From contig CAJHZI010000457.1 in assembly GCA_905160935.1 (NCBI GenBank), positions 3,432,501 to 3,496,500 on the forward strand: a stretch of 64,000 nucleotides of DNA, given 5' to 3'. Under the pieces are notes generated by a model. The model worked only from the letters and a program-made list of their open reading frames with translations, had not been told where the DNA came from and did not search any database. This stretch comes from Enchytraeus crypticus. Taxonomy: Eukaryota; Annelida; Clitellata; Enchytraeida; Enchytraeidae. Below, in pieces: positions 12,711 through 63,449 of this stretch (its first letter is position 1; every line of letters starts with the position of its first letter). Position numbers and translations under genes: made by a program.

Positions 12711-13017
12711 ATAGTGATTGATAGATTAATAAAAAGAGTCTATTCAACAGATCGATCGAAGAGGATGATATCTTACACTATGAAGAGATTCAGACTTCGT
12801 TAACAGTAATTAAAATAAAGCGTACCAATAAAGATCATCCTGATTGCATTCGACGATGTCATGGACGACAGTAGCACAATGACTCCGCAGCTGTGGAGTC
12901 ATTGTGGATTTGAATATAAATTATGAGTCAATAAAATCCAGTACATCGATTCAGAGAGCAGCAGGTGTCACATAACAGTTTGTTACCACTGTAAGAGACA
13001 TTACAAGTCCTTCCTAG
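12711..13017 (+). repeat. Duplicate of the NSMAF 3' flank (copy 1)
   Basis: About 290 bp nearly identical to 16017-16302, from TTGATAGATTAATAAAAAG to CATTACAAGTCCTTCCTA. Carries an 11-nt extra piece near 12895 that makes GGAGTCATTG mirror CAATGACTCC. Confidence 0.9.
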
Positions 13018-13019
13018 AA

Positions 13020-13115
13020 TAGACCAATCCTAGAATAGACCAATCCTAGACTACAAGTGTCGTGAAGGGCGACAGAGCTTTAAGATCGATCCATCGCCAG
13101 AAAGGGCATTCGGTA
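13020..13115 (+). mobile_element. SINE-A partial
   Basis: GAATAGACCAATCCTAGA occurs in tandem, then GCGACAGAGCTTTAAGATCG and GAAAGGGCATTCGGT. Confidence 0.55.
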
Positions 13116-13539
13116 ATAAAATGTAGTTGATTGAAACAACAAACAATACTATTAGGTACAATTTCACTATCTTTTTACAACGAGTCATTATAGATGTAGC
13201 TCTAATCACTTTAATTGTAGCAAATAAAGAATAAAGAAATGGCAATTATACTTCAGTATTAAGAATAAAAGTCAGTTTATAGACCAGTTAGCCCATTTCC
13301 TACGGTTAACTCTTAATTCGTATACTGCAGCAATTATAAGAAAACCGTGGAATTTGCAAGACTGTTTCAAAATATGTAAAACAATGTTTGCAGACCTCAT
13401 CAGTTTTTAGATTGTATGATTTTATTGTATTATTTGTTTCCATTGACAGTTTCTAAGAATACATAAGCATTATCAGCATAAAGGCAGTTAATAACATCAG
13501 AATTTTTACAATTTAATCATGCATAATCCGCTTTTATAT

Positions 13540-13715
13540 CATCATCATCTTCTTCCAATCCCAGTTTAACTAACGACTCACCGCGTTGTGTCCGGGTTCC
13601 AAGTATTTAGTTCGGGTTGCTGAAAAATAGACCAATCCTAGACTGCAAGTGTCGTGAAGGGCGACAGAGCTCTAAGATCGATCCATCGTCAGAAAGGGCA
13701 TTCGGTTTGTGAGCT
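13540..13715 (+). mobile_element. SINE-A partial, rearranged
   Basis: A minus-type tail (ATCATCATCAT...CCCAGTTTAACT) joins a plus-type head (GTTGTGTCCGGGTTCC). Confidence 0.5.
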
Positions 13716-14534
13716 CCTAAATAATTTTAAAGTAATTTATATGCTAATACGTTTGCATATCACATTTCAATCCAGACAAGTTATAAAATAAAAAGTAAAT
13801 GAAGAATAATAGTCCTATATGTGTAATTCACATCCCAACATTCAGAACATCAATGAACAGTTTTTAACTGTTAACTTACCTGAAGTTCTTTTTAATAATT
13901 AAATACTACGAAATATTTCAATTTTATTAGAAAAAACGAATAATTCTTAGAATTCTAAATGATTTCTACTCGTGAAGTAAAGATTGCACAAAAGTTAATA
14001 TCAACTCTACATCAGCCGCGCTTAACGGCATCCAGATCAAGGTTTTTCACCGGATATATTCTCCAAGTACAACACAAGTAGACAAATACGCCAAGACAAT
14101 GCGCAGTCTAGTCTACAGTCCACTATGTTACTCAATTATGCAGCATTTATTGCCCGAGAGCATGATATAATAACAATATAACTCTTTAGTTTTTATATAG
14201 AAAGCACGAAGTAAAAATACAAATAACAAAGTGAATTCTAAAGTCATTTCATTATCTCAACAGGGAAAGCTTGAATGCCCGTTTCGACATTATGATAATT
14301 CTCCGCAAAGGTACAACTCCTAAATCTATCATAAGATTATTAATAAAACGATTATAAACGCATAATATTAGAGTGAGCATTCATGATGATATCGTAAACT
14401 ATTTTACGCTAAATTCTCTACTGATTTGAAGTTGAGTCAACTATTCATTTCATTCATGCAGTGATGTCCATGATTTTAACTCTCTGACTGCTATTACCTA
14501 AATACATAACAATACATAACCTGGATACACTACA

Positions 14535-14795
14535 AATGAACACCCAGTGTACTGTCAGTGTACAGCTAGTGTACCGCTAGTATATAGCCAGTGCACAGCC
14601 AGTGTACAGCTAGTGTACAGCTAGTGTACAGCCAGTGCACAGCTAGTGCACAGCAGTGCACTGCCAGTGTACAGCTAGTGTACAGCTAGTGTACAGCCAG
14701 TGTACCGCCAGTGTATGTATAGCCAGTGTACTGCTAATGTATAGCCAGTCACCGCCAGTGTACAGCCAGTGTACAGGAAGTGTACAGACGACAAA
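14535..14795 (+). repeat. Minisatellite, about 12-bp unit
   Basis: More than 20 copies of AGTGTACAGCYA with TGTACCGCC variants. Confidence 0.92.
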
Positions 14796-15069
14796 CTCAA
14801 AAAAGTCTAAGTACTACACATGCTTTCCAAATTAACTCACAAGTCATAAAATAAAAGCATTACTGTTAAAGCATTACTAAAACTACTACTACTGCTATGA
14901 CTATGCGTCATTCAGAATTGTCCCTAAAGACATAAAATCTACATAACAGCTTACAGGTACGTTTGCATTACACTTCTAAAACTCCTGAAAATATCAATAT
15001 CGCCGATTTCTTGACATCACCAATTTATGTACTAACAATATTTAGAAATATTCTAACAATATTCAGAAT

Positions 15070-15515
15070 ATTCTAACAGTTTTAGTGCACTGCCTACTGG
15101 CAGGTGCATGGTACATAACGCCTCAACTCTTTTCTGTCTTCCGCCTTCCTCTTCATTTCCACATATGAGTGGGTCTTTAAATCATTTAACATACCTAATC
15201 TCGGCCTGCCCCTGCCTCTTTTTCCTCCCATTCTACCTTCTATGACCTTTTTTAATAGACCTTCCCCCTTAGAATGTGTCCTATCCATCTCTTCTTCCTA
15301 TTTCTTAATACATTTATCAACTGTCTATCTGTGCCAACTCTCTCCAGGACTTCCTCATTTGTAACCTTTTGAGTCCAGCTGATCCTTTCCATTCTTCTCG
15401 AAATCCACATTTCCAATGCCTCCAGTTTCCTAATATCTTCCTTCCTTAAGGTCCATGTTTCACATCCATACAATAGCGTGGTCCAAACGAAGTTTTCACT
15501 ATCTTTTTTCACTAT
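15070..15515 (-). pseudogene. RTE/jockey-like LINE, C-terminal fragment
   Basis: The minus strand encodes LYGCETWTLRKEDIRKLEAL, WISRRMERISWTQKVTNEE, then after a frame break GRMGGKRGRGRPRLGMLNDL and KRKAEDRKELRRY. Longest copy of this family here. Ends in the CTGCCAGTAGGCAG hairpin. Confidence 0.88.
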
Positions 15516-16012
15516 TCTAACAGTATTCCAGCAATATTCCGTAGGATTGACAGATTTCTAAAAGTATCAGCTGAACATAGTTCGATAAACTTTTCATCAT
15601 TTTTACCTTCATCTTTTCTCAGATTAGAAATGTAGCATAGGCTCTCAGTTAAACTAACACTTCGACAGCGTATTGTAAATAACGTCGACGCTGTTGCCAC
15701 TACTTGTTAAAAACACGCACTTCGGAATTTACTAAAAGCTATACAAGACATTGAAAATGTAGAATAGATTCAGCAGATCAAGAATTGAACCTAACAAAGT
15801 CGCACGTGTACGTGAGAAGTGAATAAATCAGATTTAACAGTGGGCTGAAATGAAGCACTGTCGACAGGATTCTTCACTGTAGACAGACTAGTCACTCCTG
15901 ATTTGAAGCGGTCTAGCCAATACATTGATTGTGGCTACTGTGCCATTCAAATTTAAATTTTAAATTTACGGAGTTTTTCTGCTCACAGTGCACATTATAT
16001 ATATTATACTCA

Positions 16013-16018
16013 TTTATT
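16013..16018 (-). terminator. Possible polyadenylation signal AATAAA
   Basis: First AATAAA found on the minus strand below the NSMAF stop, about 500 nt away, and the only evidence for the 3' end. It lies at the edge of the 16017-16302 duplicated block. Confidence 0.3.
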
Positions 16019-16302
16019 GATTGATAGATTAATAAAAAGAGCCTATTCAACAGATCGATCGAAGAGGATGATGTCTTACACTATGAGGAGATTCAGACTT
16101 CATTAACAGTAATTAAAGCGTATCAATAAAGATCATCCTGATTGCATTCGACGATGTCATGGACGACAGTAGCACAATGACTCCGCAGCTGTGGATTTGA
16201 ATATAAATTATGAGTCAATAAAATCCAGTACATCGATTCAGAGAGCAGCAGATATCACATAACAGTTTGTTACCACTGTTAGAAACATTACAAGTCCTTC
16301 CT
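16017..16302 (+). repeat. Duplicate block (copy 2), NSMAF 3' region
   Basis: Second copy of the block at 12711-13017, directly distal to the terminal-exon array. Confidence 0.9.
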
Positions 16303-16519
16303 ATATCAAGATGACCACAGCACATCTGCTCCAACAATCAGAAATCAGCTTTCATCACCCTGACCACATGCACCTGCTCCACCAATCAGAAGTCGGCTTT
16401 CATCACCCGGACCACATGCTGACCACATGCATCTGCTCCACCAATCGGAAGTCAGCTTTCATCACCCGGACCACATGCTGACCATAGCACCTGCTCCACC
16501 AATCAGAAGTCAGCTTTCA

Positions 16520-54188
<37,669 letters not shown>

Positions 54189-54669
54189 GGCGAATGTTAC
54201 AATAAAATCTTCCACGAAATTTTCTTTTCACTTTCCTGAAACGTTTGTTTTGATTTCATGAGCATAGATATGAAATTTAGATACACAAATCACCAACAGT
54301 TTTCCTGTTTATGTTTATGGAGTTTTCGAAAGGTCAAAAACTTGCTATAATGATGTATTACTTCTTGATGACATCTACTTCTTTGATATCGTGCTGACTG
54401 CTGACATCTATTTCTTTTTACTGCCAGAGTTAAGTTTACATATTATGGTTGTTGGGAAGGTTCGATTTTCGGGTACCTACACTGCACGTGCCACAATTAG
54501 TGGCACATACATGTACAGAGAATTCTAAGTTTGCATGATTTACATGTATGTTATTGTAAAAATATTAATTGTGTAGTTCGTCAGCTAAAAGTTTCAATAA
54601 GGTTCATCATAGAACATTATAATTCATTCTCTTCTCGACCGGGATTTCATCTCTCTCTCTCTCTCCCTA

Positions 54670-54712
<43 letters not shown>

Positions 54713-55164
54713 GTGCTAAGTCAATTATACTGACGGGTTCGAGCTATATAATTATTCCTTAATTGTACCTAGCTATGGGATGTTTTTCATCATGCTCCAT
54801 AAAGAGCACTCCAATGATCAATATAATTATGTTGCAACTTAAGTTAATTAATCCTTCACAACAGCCAGGGGGCGTCGCGGAATCTTATTAACGACTCAAG
54901 TTGGGTCAGATATTAACAGAATAGGCCAGTGGAGGGGAGGAAAGTGGGGAAATATGCTGAGTTTCAATAAGGGCAGTCGAGGGGGAAATATGCGTGCATG
55001 TGTGCTTTTAAGGGAGATGAGCGACCCTAAAAAGCATCACCTTATCGATCTGCACTTATACCCACATGTACCCATTTCCTTCGCATCAAGCTGGATTACG
55101 AACTTCTTATCTAATATTAAATATATATTCTTTTTAAAGTCTTAATGTTTTTAGTCATATAACT

Positions 55165-55290
55165 AAAGTCACAAGAGCTAATGTTAACGTCAGTTTCCTC
55201 GCTCGAAAGCGATGTCAGTGACGGTGCACAGGACTTGAAGCTCCAAAATATGATCCGCGGTAGTTTATCGATGTCGATACCTACTATAAT
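55165..55290 (-). mobile_element. tRNA-SINE
   Basis: AACGTCAGTTTCCTCGCTCG then AGCGATGTCAGTGACGG; head degraded. Confidence 0.65.
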
Positions 55291-55636
55291 GAGCCAGTTC
55301 TGTCAGTCTGAAGTAACGCTGCGGGCCACAACGTCATAGTTATTATCCCTTAATATGAGTAGTTACGCTGATTAGGCCTACAGCTCTGTCATTTGTTCAT
55401 TATCAACATAAATTCATTTGCCCAGTAAATACAGAGATAACATATCAGAGTCATAATGCTACACACAACTCTCTCATTGGTCCACTATAACATATTATTT
55501 GGTGATTGGCCCACTGTATCTCGAAACGTCATATTTTTCCGTCCTAAATATTGACGTTAAATTGAGCGATTTTGTTTCTTATTTATAGCATATGACCTAT
55601 TCAATTTACGCAGTGTAGACATACATTGAAAACAAT

Positions 55637-55945
55637 TTCTTCATACAGAAGAACTTTTTAGATATTGATTTAATGAGAGCCGTAGGCCTATGCTTTTTAA
55701 AAATTGTGAATCAATATATGTAGCATCAAACAGAAAATTAAATTTGCTCGTAGTGAGCAAATTTAATTTTCTGTTTGATGCTACAATTAATCTTCTTATT
55801 TTTGTTTAATTTTCTTTTCACAATTTTTAAAAAGCATAGGCCTACGGCTCTCATTAAATCAATATCAAAAAAGTTCTTCTGTATGAAGAACTTCTACGGC
55901 CATCAGAGAGGGCACTAAAGTACCCTATCGAGCTGACCACCGCAG
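55637..55945. repeat. Long palindrome of LINE-D 3' UTR
   Basis: Outer arm 55637-55711 pairs with 55817-55890, inner arm 55718-55749 with 55755-55786. About 30 extra bases lie in the right arm. Beyond it, 55895-55945 matches 18135-18185 (GGTGGTCAGCTCGATAGGG on the minus strand). Confidence 0.85.
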
Positions 55946-56249
55946 TAAACAATGCTACATTATTAGAACGTCGACTTAGGATGGAGAGGTTAGAGTTCAA
56001 ATTCAGGTTCAGTTAAAATTGACCATTTTCGTACTGACTTATATTTCGAAACTACCTTCATCAACACCGAAAAGAAAAATGACACAGCAAATGATCTCTG
56101 ATGTCACGAATTCTATACAATAGGACGATGTAAATATATAAAATCAAAGCAATTAGTTCTACAACAAAGCTTGCCGGTTGGCATGTGGAATACATTTGCA
56201 TTGCATCAGAGTCTACTAATGTAAACACGCATTATAGTGAAATGATCAA

Positions 56250-56460
56250 CTATGTTGATATCTATCACTTTTAATACCACGTACATGTTTAAGCCGTTTG
56301 GCAATTTAGACCATTTTCCGTTTACCAGTCCAGTGAATGTCCGAGATTTTAGTCTTAGATCAGCGCGGCTAGGATTCGATCCCACCAGGGTTCAATTAAC
56401 CTGAGGATCTGTCATTTAAATGTTCATGACGTTACTCCTACGCTATTAAGACATTCTATT
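56250..56460 (-). mobile_element. Second tRNA-like SINE family
   Basis: Reverse of the 40075 element, sharing AGTCCAGTGAATGTCCGAG, TCGATCC and AGGATCTGTCATTTAAA-type blocks. Confidence 0.65.
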
Positions 56461-56879
56461 GAATTACTGAAAGAGACGCACAACAGAGTCAAAACACGAA
56501 AATCACTGAAAAATTAAGTTAATTACACAATAAGACAAGAACAGCTGTTACACACAACACAAAGAAATTAGAACCCTGCTTTTACCACATTTCTTGTTGA
56601 TGCATATACTTAGGTGCCCAAAGGATAATAATGCTCTAGTATTATTCCTAAAACACATTTAATAATAATGCAAGAAAGATAATAATACTCTAGTATTATT
56701 CCTAAAACATATATAATAATAAACAAAAGATAACATACTCTAGTAAGTTCCTAAAACACATATTTTCCATCATAGTGGAACTGGTAAACCTTGATGACAA
56801 CCACCACTTTTGTTATCGAAAATTTAAATCGATTTTAATTTTTTCAATTATTCACCTATCGTGCGAATGCACGAGATTT

Positions 56880-56955
56880 TGCACGAGACGTCCCTGACAT
56901 TGCCTTATGGCGAGGAACCGGACGTTAAATTCTTATTGATTGATTGATTTTACTG
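56880..56955 (+). mobile_element. L2-B 3' end with (ATTG)n tail
   Basis: Near-identical to the copy at 38655, with the tail ATTGATTGATTG. Confidence 0.78.
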
Positions 56956-56999
56956 ATCAGTTCGACCGGAAGTCTAACCCAAGAATCTTCAAGCTCCTC

Positions 57000-59030
57000 T
57001 TGCCTCATCGATCACTAAGCCTCTATGACGTTACATGCAGCTCTAATGGCTGAGCTATTTATACAAAACATCGTTCAATTAACGCATCTGTATTGTAATT
57101 GAAATAAAACAGCATTTCAGTCAAATTTTATGCATTGAATCATACAGAATATCATAAATAATGAAAATGGACTAATTGTATCCCCAGAACACTGATAAAA
57201 TCACGGTTCTACTGAAATATAAATTAAGAAAGAACGACAAAAATATTTTCATGTAAATATAGAAATAAATTCGTTGAAATACACAAGCAAACAAAAGTCA
57301 ACGTAAATTCTTAAACAGTAGGGGTCAGTTCGGGCCCTAGTCCAAGCATATAGCCCTGTGTCCTACCTACAGACCAGGGTCAAAAGCCTGCCGGTGCTAA
57401 TAAAGTTAACTGAATGACAAAGCAAATCAAGACCCGAAAATTACAGCTCGAGTCTTGGCTATGCCCCGACTTGTGAAAATGTCCCACGCTGATGACATTA
57501 CGCGTAACAACTGAACAGAAATGATTAAATTCATGTAAAAGAGCCCACAAAATAGTACTGAAAGTATATCAGATACATTTATCTATACTTATACGCGTAT
57601 TTCAACTTTTAAGTGGGCCACTAGCTTTCATGATAATTAAATATTCGCAAAATTTCTAATTCTATCCGTGGCTAAAGCCAGATTTATTTGAAGGTCGTTC
57701 CTCTTAAGGAACAGTCGCCGGTGTCTTTAATCTCATCTCTTGCCACTAAATTTTAGCTGTCTGAACAGCCACTATAGACAGCTGAAGGCAGCATTAATAC
57801 CAGAATACATTTTTGATGCCACATTTGCAAATGACTAATAGAACACAAAAGTATGACGAGTATAAACAAACAAATCTTTGCATTTATCTTAAGCTAAGAT
57901 ATCTTTACTAAAGAGCTAAGATATCTTTACTAAAATTTAATATGGTTTTAGAAAGCTTTGCATTATCTTAGCTAATATTCCTAATTAATCACTTTAAAGA
58001 GATCAAATGATTCTTTACTTGGCTGCAATAACCACAACTTAGATGATAAAAGTAGATCATTTTGTTTTGCACTAAAAGAGTTCAGAACCTGGGAAAAAGC
58101 CTGCCGATATGTGAAGCTTTCATTATGTTTATCTCTAACATTACTTCCATCCCAATAAGTTTAGCTCAGGCTCTTGTCTTTGTTCTTTGGGTATGATGTC
58201 ACAGCTTTTGTGCTCTATACCGTCTAGAATAAGAAGGAAAAATTTTTTGACCACTCTAGCAGTCTATTCTAAATTTCATTAGCGATGCAGTCACTATGCT
58301 GGTTTCACTAATCATAGATATTTCTAAAACAACCTAAGAACATAACGTTAAGCTGTTACATTACTAATAGAAATTGCACCACTTCGTTCAGCATAAAACG
58401 TGACAATTAAAACAAAAATTCACAGAAAAATCACAATAAGACAAGAAGTCTTTAGCCAATCTACTCAATGCTAAGATCGGCTAGGCAACACGTTAAGACA
58501 ATCAGTGACAACAGAAATAATTTATTCAATACGTCTTGACACAATTAATCACAAACATTCGTTTTTAAGAAACTGTAGGTAGCAAAGAGTCACAATGGCT
58601 AGCAAAGAGTAATACATTTTAATCAATTGCTTCCAAAAAAGCATACATTTTGGAAAAAAAAAAAAAAAAACACAATTTCTGAGTCAATTTCCAGGTGAAA
58701 GCATCTAGTATCTACATGTACTTTATCTGCTAAAAGCATAAAAGCTATATAACACAGGCCTACAAAAAAATAACACACAAATTTTACATTTATTAGACTA
58801 GCACAATTCGGCTATAAAATATTTTTTTCTACAAAGAATTGTAAAGCAAGTTAAATTACTAACTAGCAAATATTTTAAATAATTGAAGGTTTTCAATTAC
58901 AGCGTTCAACAGTAAATTGAAATATAATACATCGGTAAAAATCTAAGAATGCTTTCAGTTTCTACATCATAAGACTCGCCTCACAAATTAGCAATCTAAG
59001 TACATCAGAAAAAAAAATTGCTTCTCAAAT
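57000..59030. other. Upstream flank without recognised features
   Basis: AT-rich sequence with frequent stops in all frames and a poly(A) run near 58658. No exon, repeat family or structural signal recognised. Confidence 0.5.
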
Positions 59031-59034
59031 AGTT

Positions 59035-59330
59035 TAGTTCTCTTTTTAGTGTTCTGCCAAGTGACAGGTCCAAGATATACATTCTTATTCACAGCCCGCT
59101 GTCACGCTTCATAAAGAGCACTATCAACACTTCTACTTAATGCAGCCTATCTCTCTCTCTCTCTCTCTCTCTCTTCAGTGCACTGCCAAGTGGCAGGTTC
59201 AAGGTACATATTCACATTCAAAGTCTGCTTTCTCGCTCCATAAGAGCACTCCTTAGATCAACAAGTTAATCCCTTCACAAAGTCTATGCAGCCTATAACT
59301 AGAGAATAATGGCTTCTGAGTTTAGTTCTA
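59035..59330 (-). mobile_element. Two SINE-B 3' ends in tandem
   Basis: Terminal hairpins near 59050 and 59180, separated by a (CT)n tract at 59150-59175. Confidence 0.65.
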
Positions 59331-59761
59331 ACACTAAGTATAGAATCGTTACACAGAAATAACTTGCAACAGCATCAGCAGCTAATCGCTAGTAACACAC
59401 AGTCCTGTGAATATCGTGAAAAAGATCAACAAAGAACCAACCGTTATTTTTAAGAGTCAACTAAACAGATACAGAGTAAGTCAACTAAAAACTTAACCTG
59501 CAATTGATAAAAACACTAGATGCATAGTAGAATGATTAAACGGTTTGATCATACGTTGTAAACACGTCAGTAACTAAACTGCTCAAATTCATACTACATG
59601 AAGTAACTTGTGATATACGATGCATCCAACAAATGGTCACATTACCAAAAACTAAAATTGAAACCAGGTATAACGCTGCAGATAAGATGATACAATAAAA
59701 AGCAGGAAAAGTAAACAAGTCACTCTCTACGAGAACAATTCTACTGCTGACAGAACTACAT

Positions 59762-60060
59762 TTATAATAATAATAATAATAATAATAATAAAGGATTAAC
59801 GTCCGTTTCCTAATACCACGATGATGTCAGGGACGTCCCCCATCCCTGGTTTCATTTATATTAAACACACCAAAAGCCAAGGAAATTTATCAGTTAATCT
59901 TCGATCTATACACAACAGAGTGCAACTTGTACACTCGACTTCGTTCTGCAGAAGAAATTGTCTAAAACTTTCGTGGGAGGTGGGCCAGAGAAGAGTGAAA
60001 AGAAGCGATAATTCATGCAGAAATACAGCGTTTAGTTAGTCTTGCTTTCTTCTGCAAAAT
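59762..60060 (-). mobile_element. L2-A 3' end with (ATT)n tail
   Basis: Element ends ACGTTAATCCTTT then (ATT)n; an upstream degraded ORF region continues to about 60060. Confidence 0.65.
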
Positions 60061-60439
60061 CTGGCTTTTTTATAGAAATATAATTATAGTGAGGGTTTAG
60101 CCAACGTCTTCGAGAAATTTACATTATGAGGAGACCTAATATTATATAAGTATACGTTTATGAAACAACAAAAATTACCAGACTACGAAATAATAAGTTT
60201 TATTAATACTCCTTTCTTTAATAGAACCTCTGTCTAGCTGAATCCTATTGTGTGATTAACCTAAACTAATTATTAAGATGTTAGCTTGCTTGAATCTTCA
60301 GTTATGTATACGAAAATTGGACTGGTCATTTCGTCTTTGTAAGCACAGGCAGTTCTGCTTCTCAAATAATAATCTTTATGCTACCGATAAGTGCAAAAGA
60401 TAAATTTTGTGGTTTCAGTGTAAAGATATGACTTGAGAT

Positions 60440-60560
60440 AACCCGTGTTGTGTCCGATTCATTTTGTGTCCAGGTTACTGAAGAATAGACCAACCATGAA
60501 CTGCATGGGTCGTAAAGGGCGACAAAGCACTAAGATGGCACTAAGATCCAAAACTAAAAA
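60440..60560 (+). mobile_element. SINE-A 5' half
   Basis: CCCGTGTTGTGTCCGATTC head and GGGCGACAAAGCACTAAGAT. Confidence 0.6.
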
Positions 60561-60984
60561 GGTTCACCACCAGTTTCCTACTCAAAATGATGCCACGCGA
60601 CAGTATATGACAACACCTGACACACATATTACATACATAGCATGAATATATATCAACTGCCATTGAACACACTGACTAGCATTACCTATCATACAGCAAT
60701 GTAATCACAATAGTATACCTGAGTAAACAGCCTCGGAATAGTGCGCAGTCTAATGTTTCTGAAATTTATCAACAGGGATTATGAGTGACAAGTTAGTATA
60801 GTATAATCATAAGTTATGTATCTCAGTTACATAGGGTGTATAATAAGCATACGAACACGCTTTCTTCTCGTAGTGGAAAACCACGATTTAGGCCTACCAC
60901 TAGTAAATAATGGAAAAGTATTCAATATAAGCTAAATTCCACCTATAAAAATTATTTTAGAGATCAAAGTTCTTCTTAGCACAC

Positions 60985-61068
60985 TATATATATATATATA
61001 TATATATAGATATATATATATATATATTATATATATATAATATATAATATATATATATATATAGATAT

Positions 61069-61105
<37 letters not shown>
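60985..61105. repeat. (TA)n microsatellite
   Basis: About 120 nt of TA with small interruptions. Confidence 0.95.
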
Positions 61106-61108
<3 letters not shown>

Positions 61109-61385
61109 CAATTCCTTCCCACACAGTATATATACATGTATACTGTAGATATTAATTAGCAAAATATATCAATGAGTTATTAACTCAGACATGTATCAAA
61201 AATAAAAAAATTTAGTTCGTTATATTTGAGAAAAGTCTGCATTTCTCATATCAGATGAAGAATGAACCATTAATTAAGAGAAATATAAAACATATTGCTG
61301 TCATTCTAAAAATTAAGTAATTATTACATGTAATAATAAGCAATCTATATCATATTCATACAAACATACATATTATGTAGTATTT

Positions 61386-61389
<4 letters not shown>

Positions 61390-61455
<66 letters not shown>
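61390..61455. repeat. (TA)n microsatellite
   Basis: Pure TA. Confidence 0.95.
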
Positions 61456-61456
<1 letters not shown>

Positions 61457-61734
61457 ATGTATATACATACTGCGTATATATAATATGTATCATTAAATAT
61501 GTACAAGCATATTTTATCCGTACAAATTGTAATGAATAATTAATTGAAAATTACTTTGAATTCCCTTATAGAGCAGCCCAATTCAGTAAATAAAGCTAAA
61601 GCCCCTTGTAGCATGTGGTATATGATGATAGAGCAGTAAATGGAGATTGAGCAAGACACAGAGCTGAGGTTAGGAGAGCTTAAAGATGCTCAATTCTCCA
61701 CACAATACACACGCAGTCAGAGATCAATGTGAGG

Positions 61735-62095
61735 TCGATAGCCCAGTAGAAGTGGATCGTCCTATACAAATCACATAACACACATAACACATGATCAATA
61801 CACAGATCAGATACAACACATAAAACATGATAATAGGACAGGATCGTCCTATACATATCACATCACACATAACACATGAATATAGGAGAGGATTGTCCTA
61901 TATTCATATACAGATCACATAACACATATAAAATAGTGATCATAGGAGAGGACCGTCCTATACATATCACATAAAACACATAAAACATGATCATAGGAGA
62001 GGATTGTCTTATACAAATCACATAACACACATAACACATGATTATAGGCGAGAATCGTCCTACACAAATCACATAATTCACATAAAAGAAGATTT
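61735..62095 (+). repeat. Minisatellite, about 55-65-bp unit
   Basis: AGGAGAGGATCGTCCTATAC and CACATAACACATGATCATA repeat about six times. Confidence 0.85.
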
Positions 62096-62509
62096 ATGGA
62101 TGTACGATCAAGCAGGTGACAAGAAAAGTGTTATATAAAGAGAAGAGCAATGGACCTAATACTGAACCTTGAGGTACATCACATAGAATGGGCAGTTCAA
62201 AAGAGCGATCTTGAACAATAACGTCAGATTGTGTGCGACATGAGATATATGAGAATGGAGAAGGCCCTTATAAAAGCAATTGACGCTATAAACAGCAAGG
62301 ATATGATTAATCATAGAACATTAAAAAACATGCCAAAGAATTGGCAAGACCAGTTACCATCCATACTTCTGTAAAAAACAGTTATTTCCAAAATTCCTGA
62401 TCTTTTTATAACTCTTTCTCTTGTGCCTTGATTCTAAAAGCTTTCAGCAGAGTTCTACACTTTTTTCAGTGAAGTTCTAGTCCATTGCCTACAAAACTGA
62501 GGCATTAAA

Positions 62510-62756
<247 letters not shown>

Positions 62757-62809
62757 CTAAAACATTCAGTCATCAATATAAAATAATCATTACAATTACA
62801 TACAATTAT

Positions 62810-63100
62810 ATATTCCCCGTGTTGTGTCTTGGTTGTTTGAAGAATTGACCAACCGGTGACTGCACGTGCCATAGAAGGCGACTGAAGTACTAAGATCCAT
62901 ACCAACGTCAGAAAGGGCATTCGGTTGGTGAGCGACTAGGCTTTAGAAATTCCTACACAAATTTTAACGAACATTTGGAAAAGTCTCAAATAGAGGATTG
63001 GCTAGTGGTGTGGTGTAGGACAGACAGGATTTGAGACAGTCTATTTGTATCCCGACCCTGGTTAAACTGGGATTCAAAGGAGGATGATGATGATTACAAT
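62810..63100 (+). mobile_element. SINE-A, nearly full length
   Basis: CCCGTGTTGTGTCTTGG head, GAAAGGGCATTCGGTTGGTG middle, TAAACTGGGATTCAAAGG end and GAT tail. Confidence 0.8.
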
Positions 63101-63134
63101 AATATACAGCGGCTAGAAGAGAAAACCGGCATTG

Positions 63135-63368
63135 CGTGTAGAACACTGAAGAACAGACCACTGTTGCATGAGTCCTAAAAGGTAACCAGCAAGAAAAGAG
63201 AAGTCAACGTGTAACCACCTCAGAAGCCCATTTTTCCAAGCTAAAGGCTAAATAAGATATGGATAAGGTAGCACCATTTTCGAAGGGATTAACTTGTTGA
63301 ATTTTGGAGTTTTGTCGAACAAGAAAGAATGAGTATGGATATGGACCTAAGATTCATCACTTAATGGT

Positions 63369-63415
<47 letters not shown>

Positions 63416-63445
63416 AGGAGAGAGAAGGAGAGAGAAAGAGAAAGA
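63135..63445 (+). mobile_element. SINE-B, degenerate, with (GA)n tail
   Basis: ACCACCTCAGAAGCCCATT and GAAGGGATTAACTTGTTGA landmarks, then a GA tract at 63369-63445. Confidence 0.55.
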
Positions 63446-63449
63446 GGGG

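Noticed and set aside
60932..61162. Tyr/Ile-rich 76-codon frame
   Set aside because: Translation of a (TA)n microsatellite.
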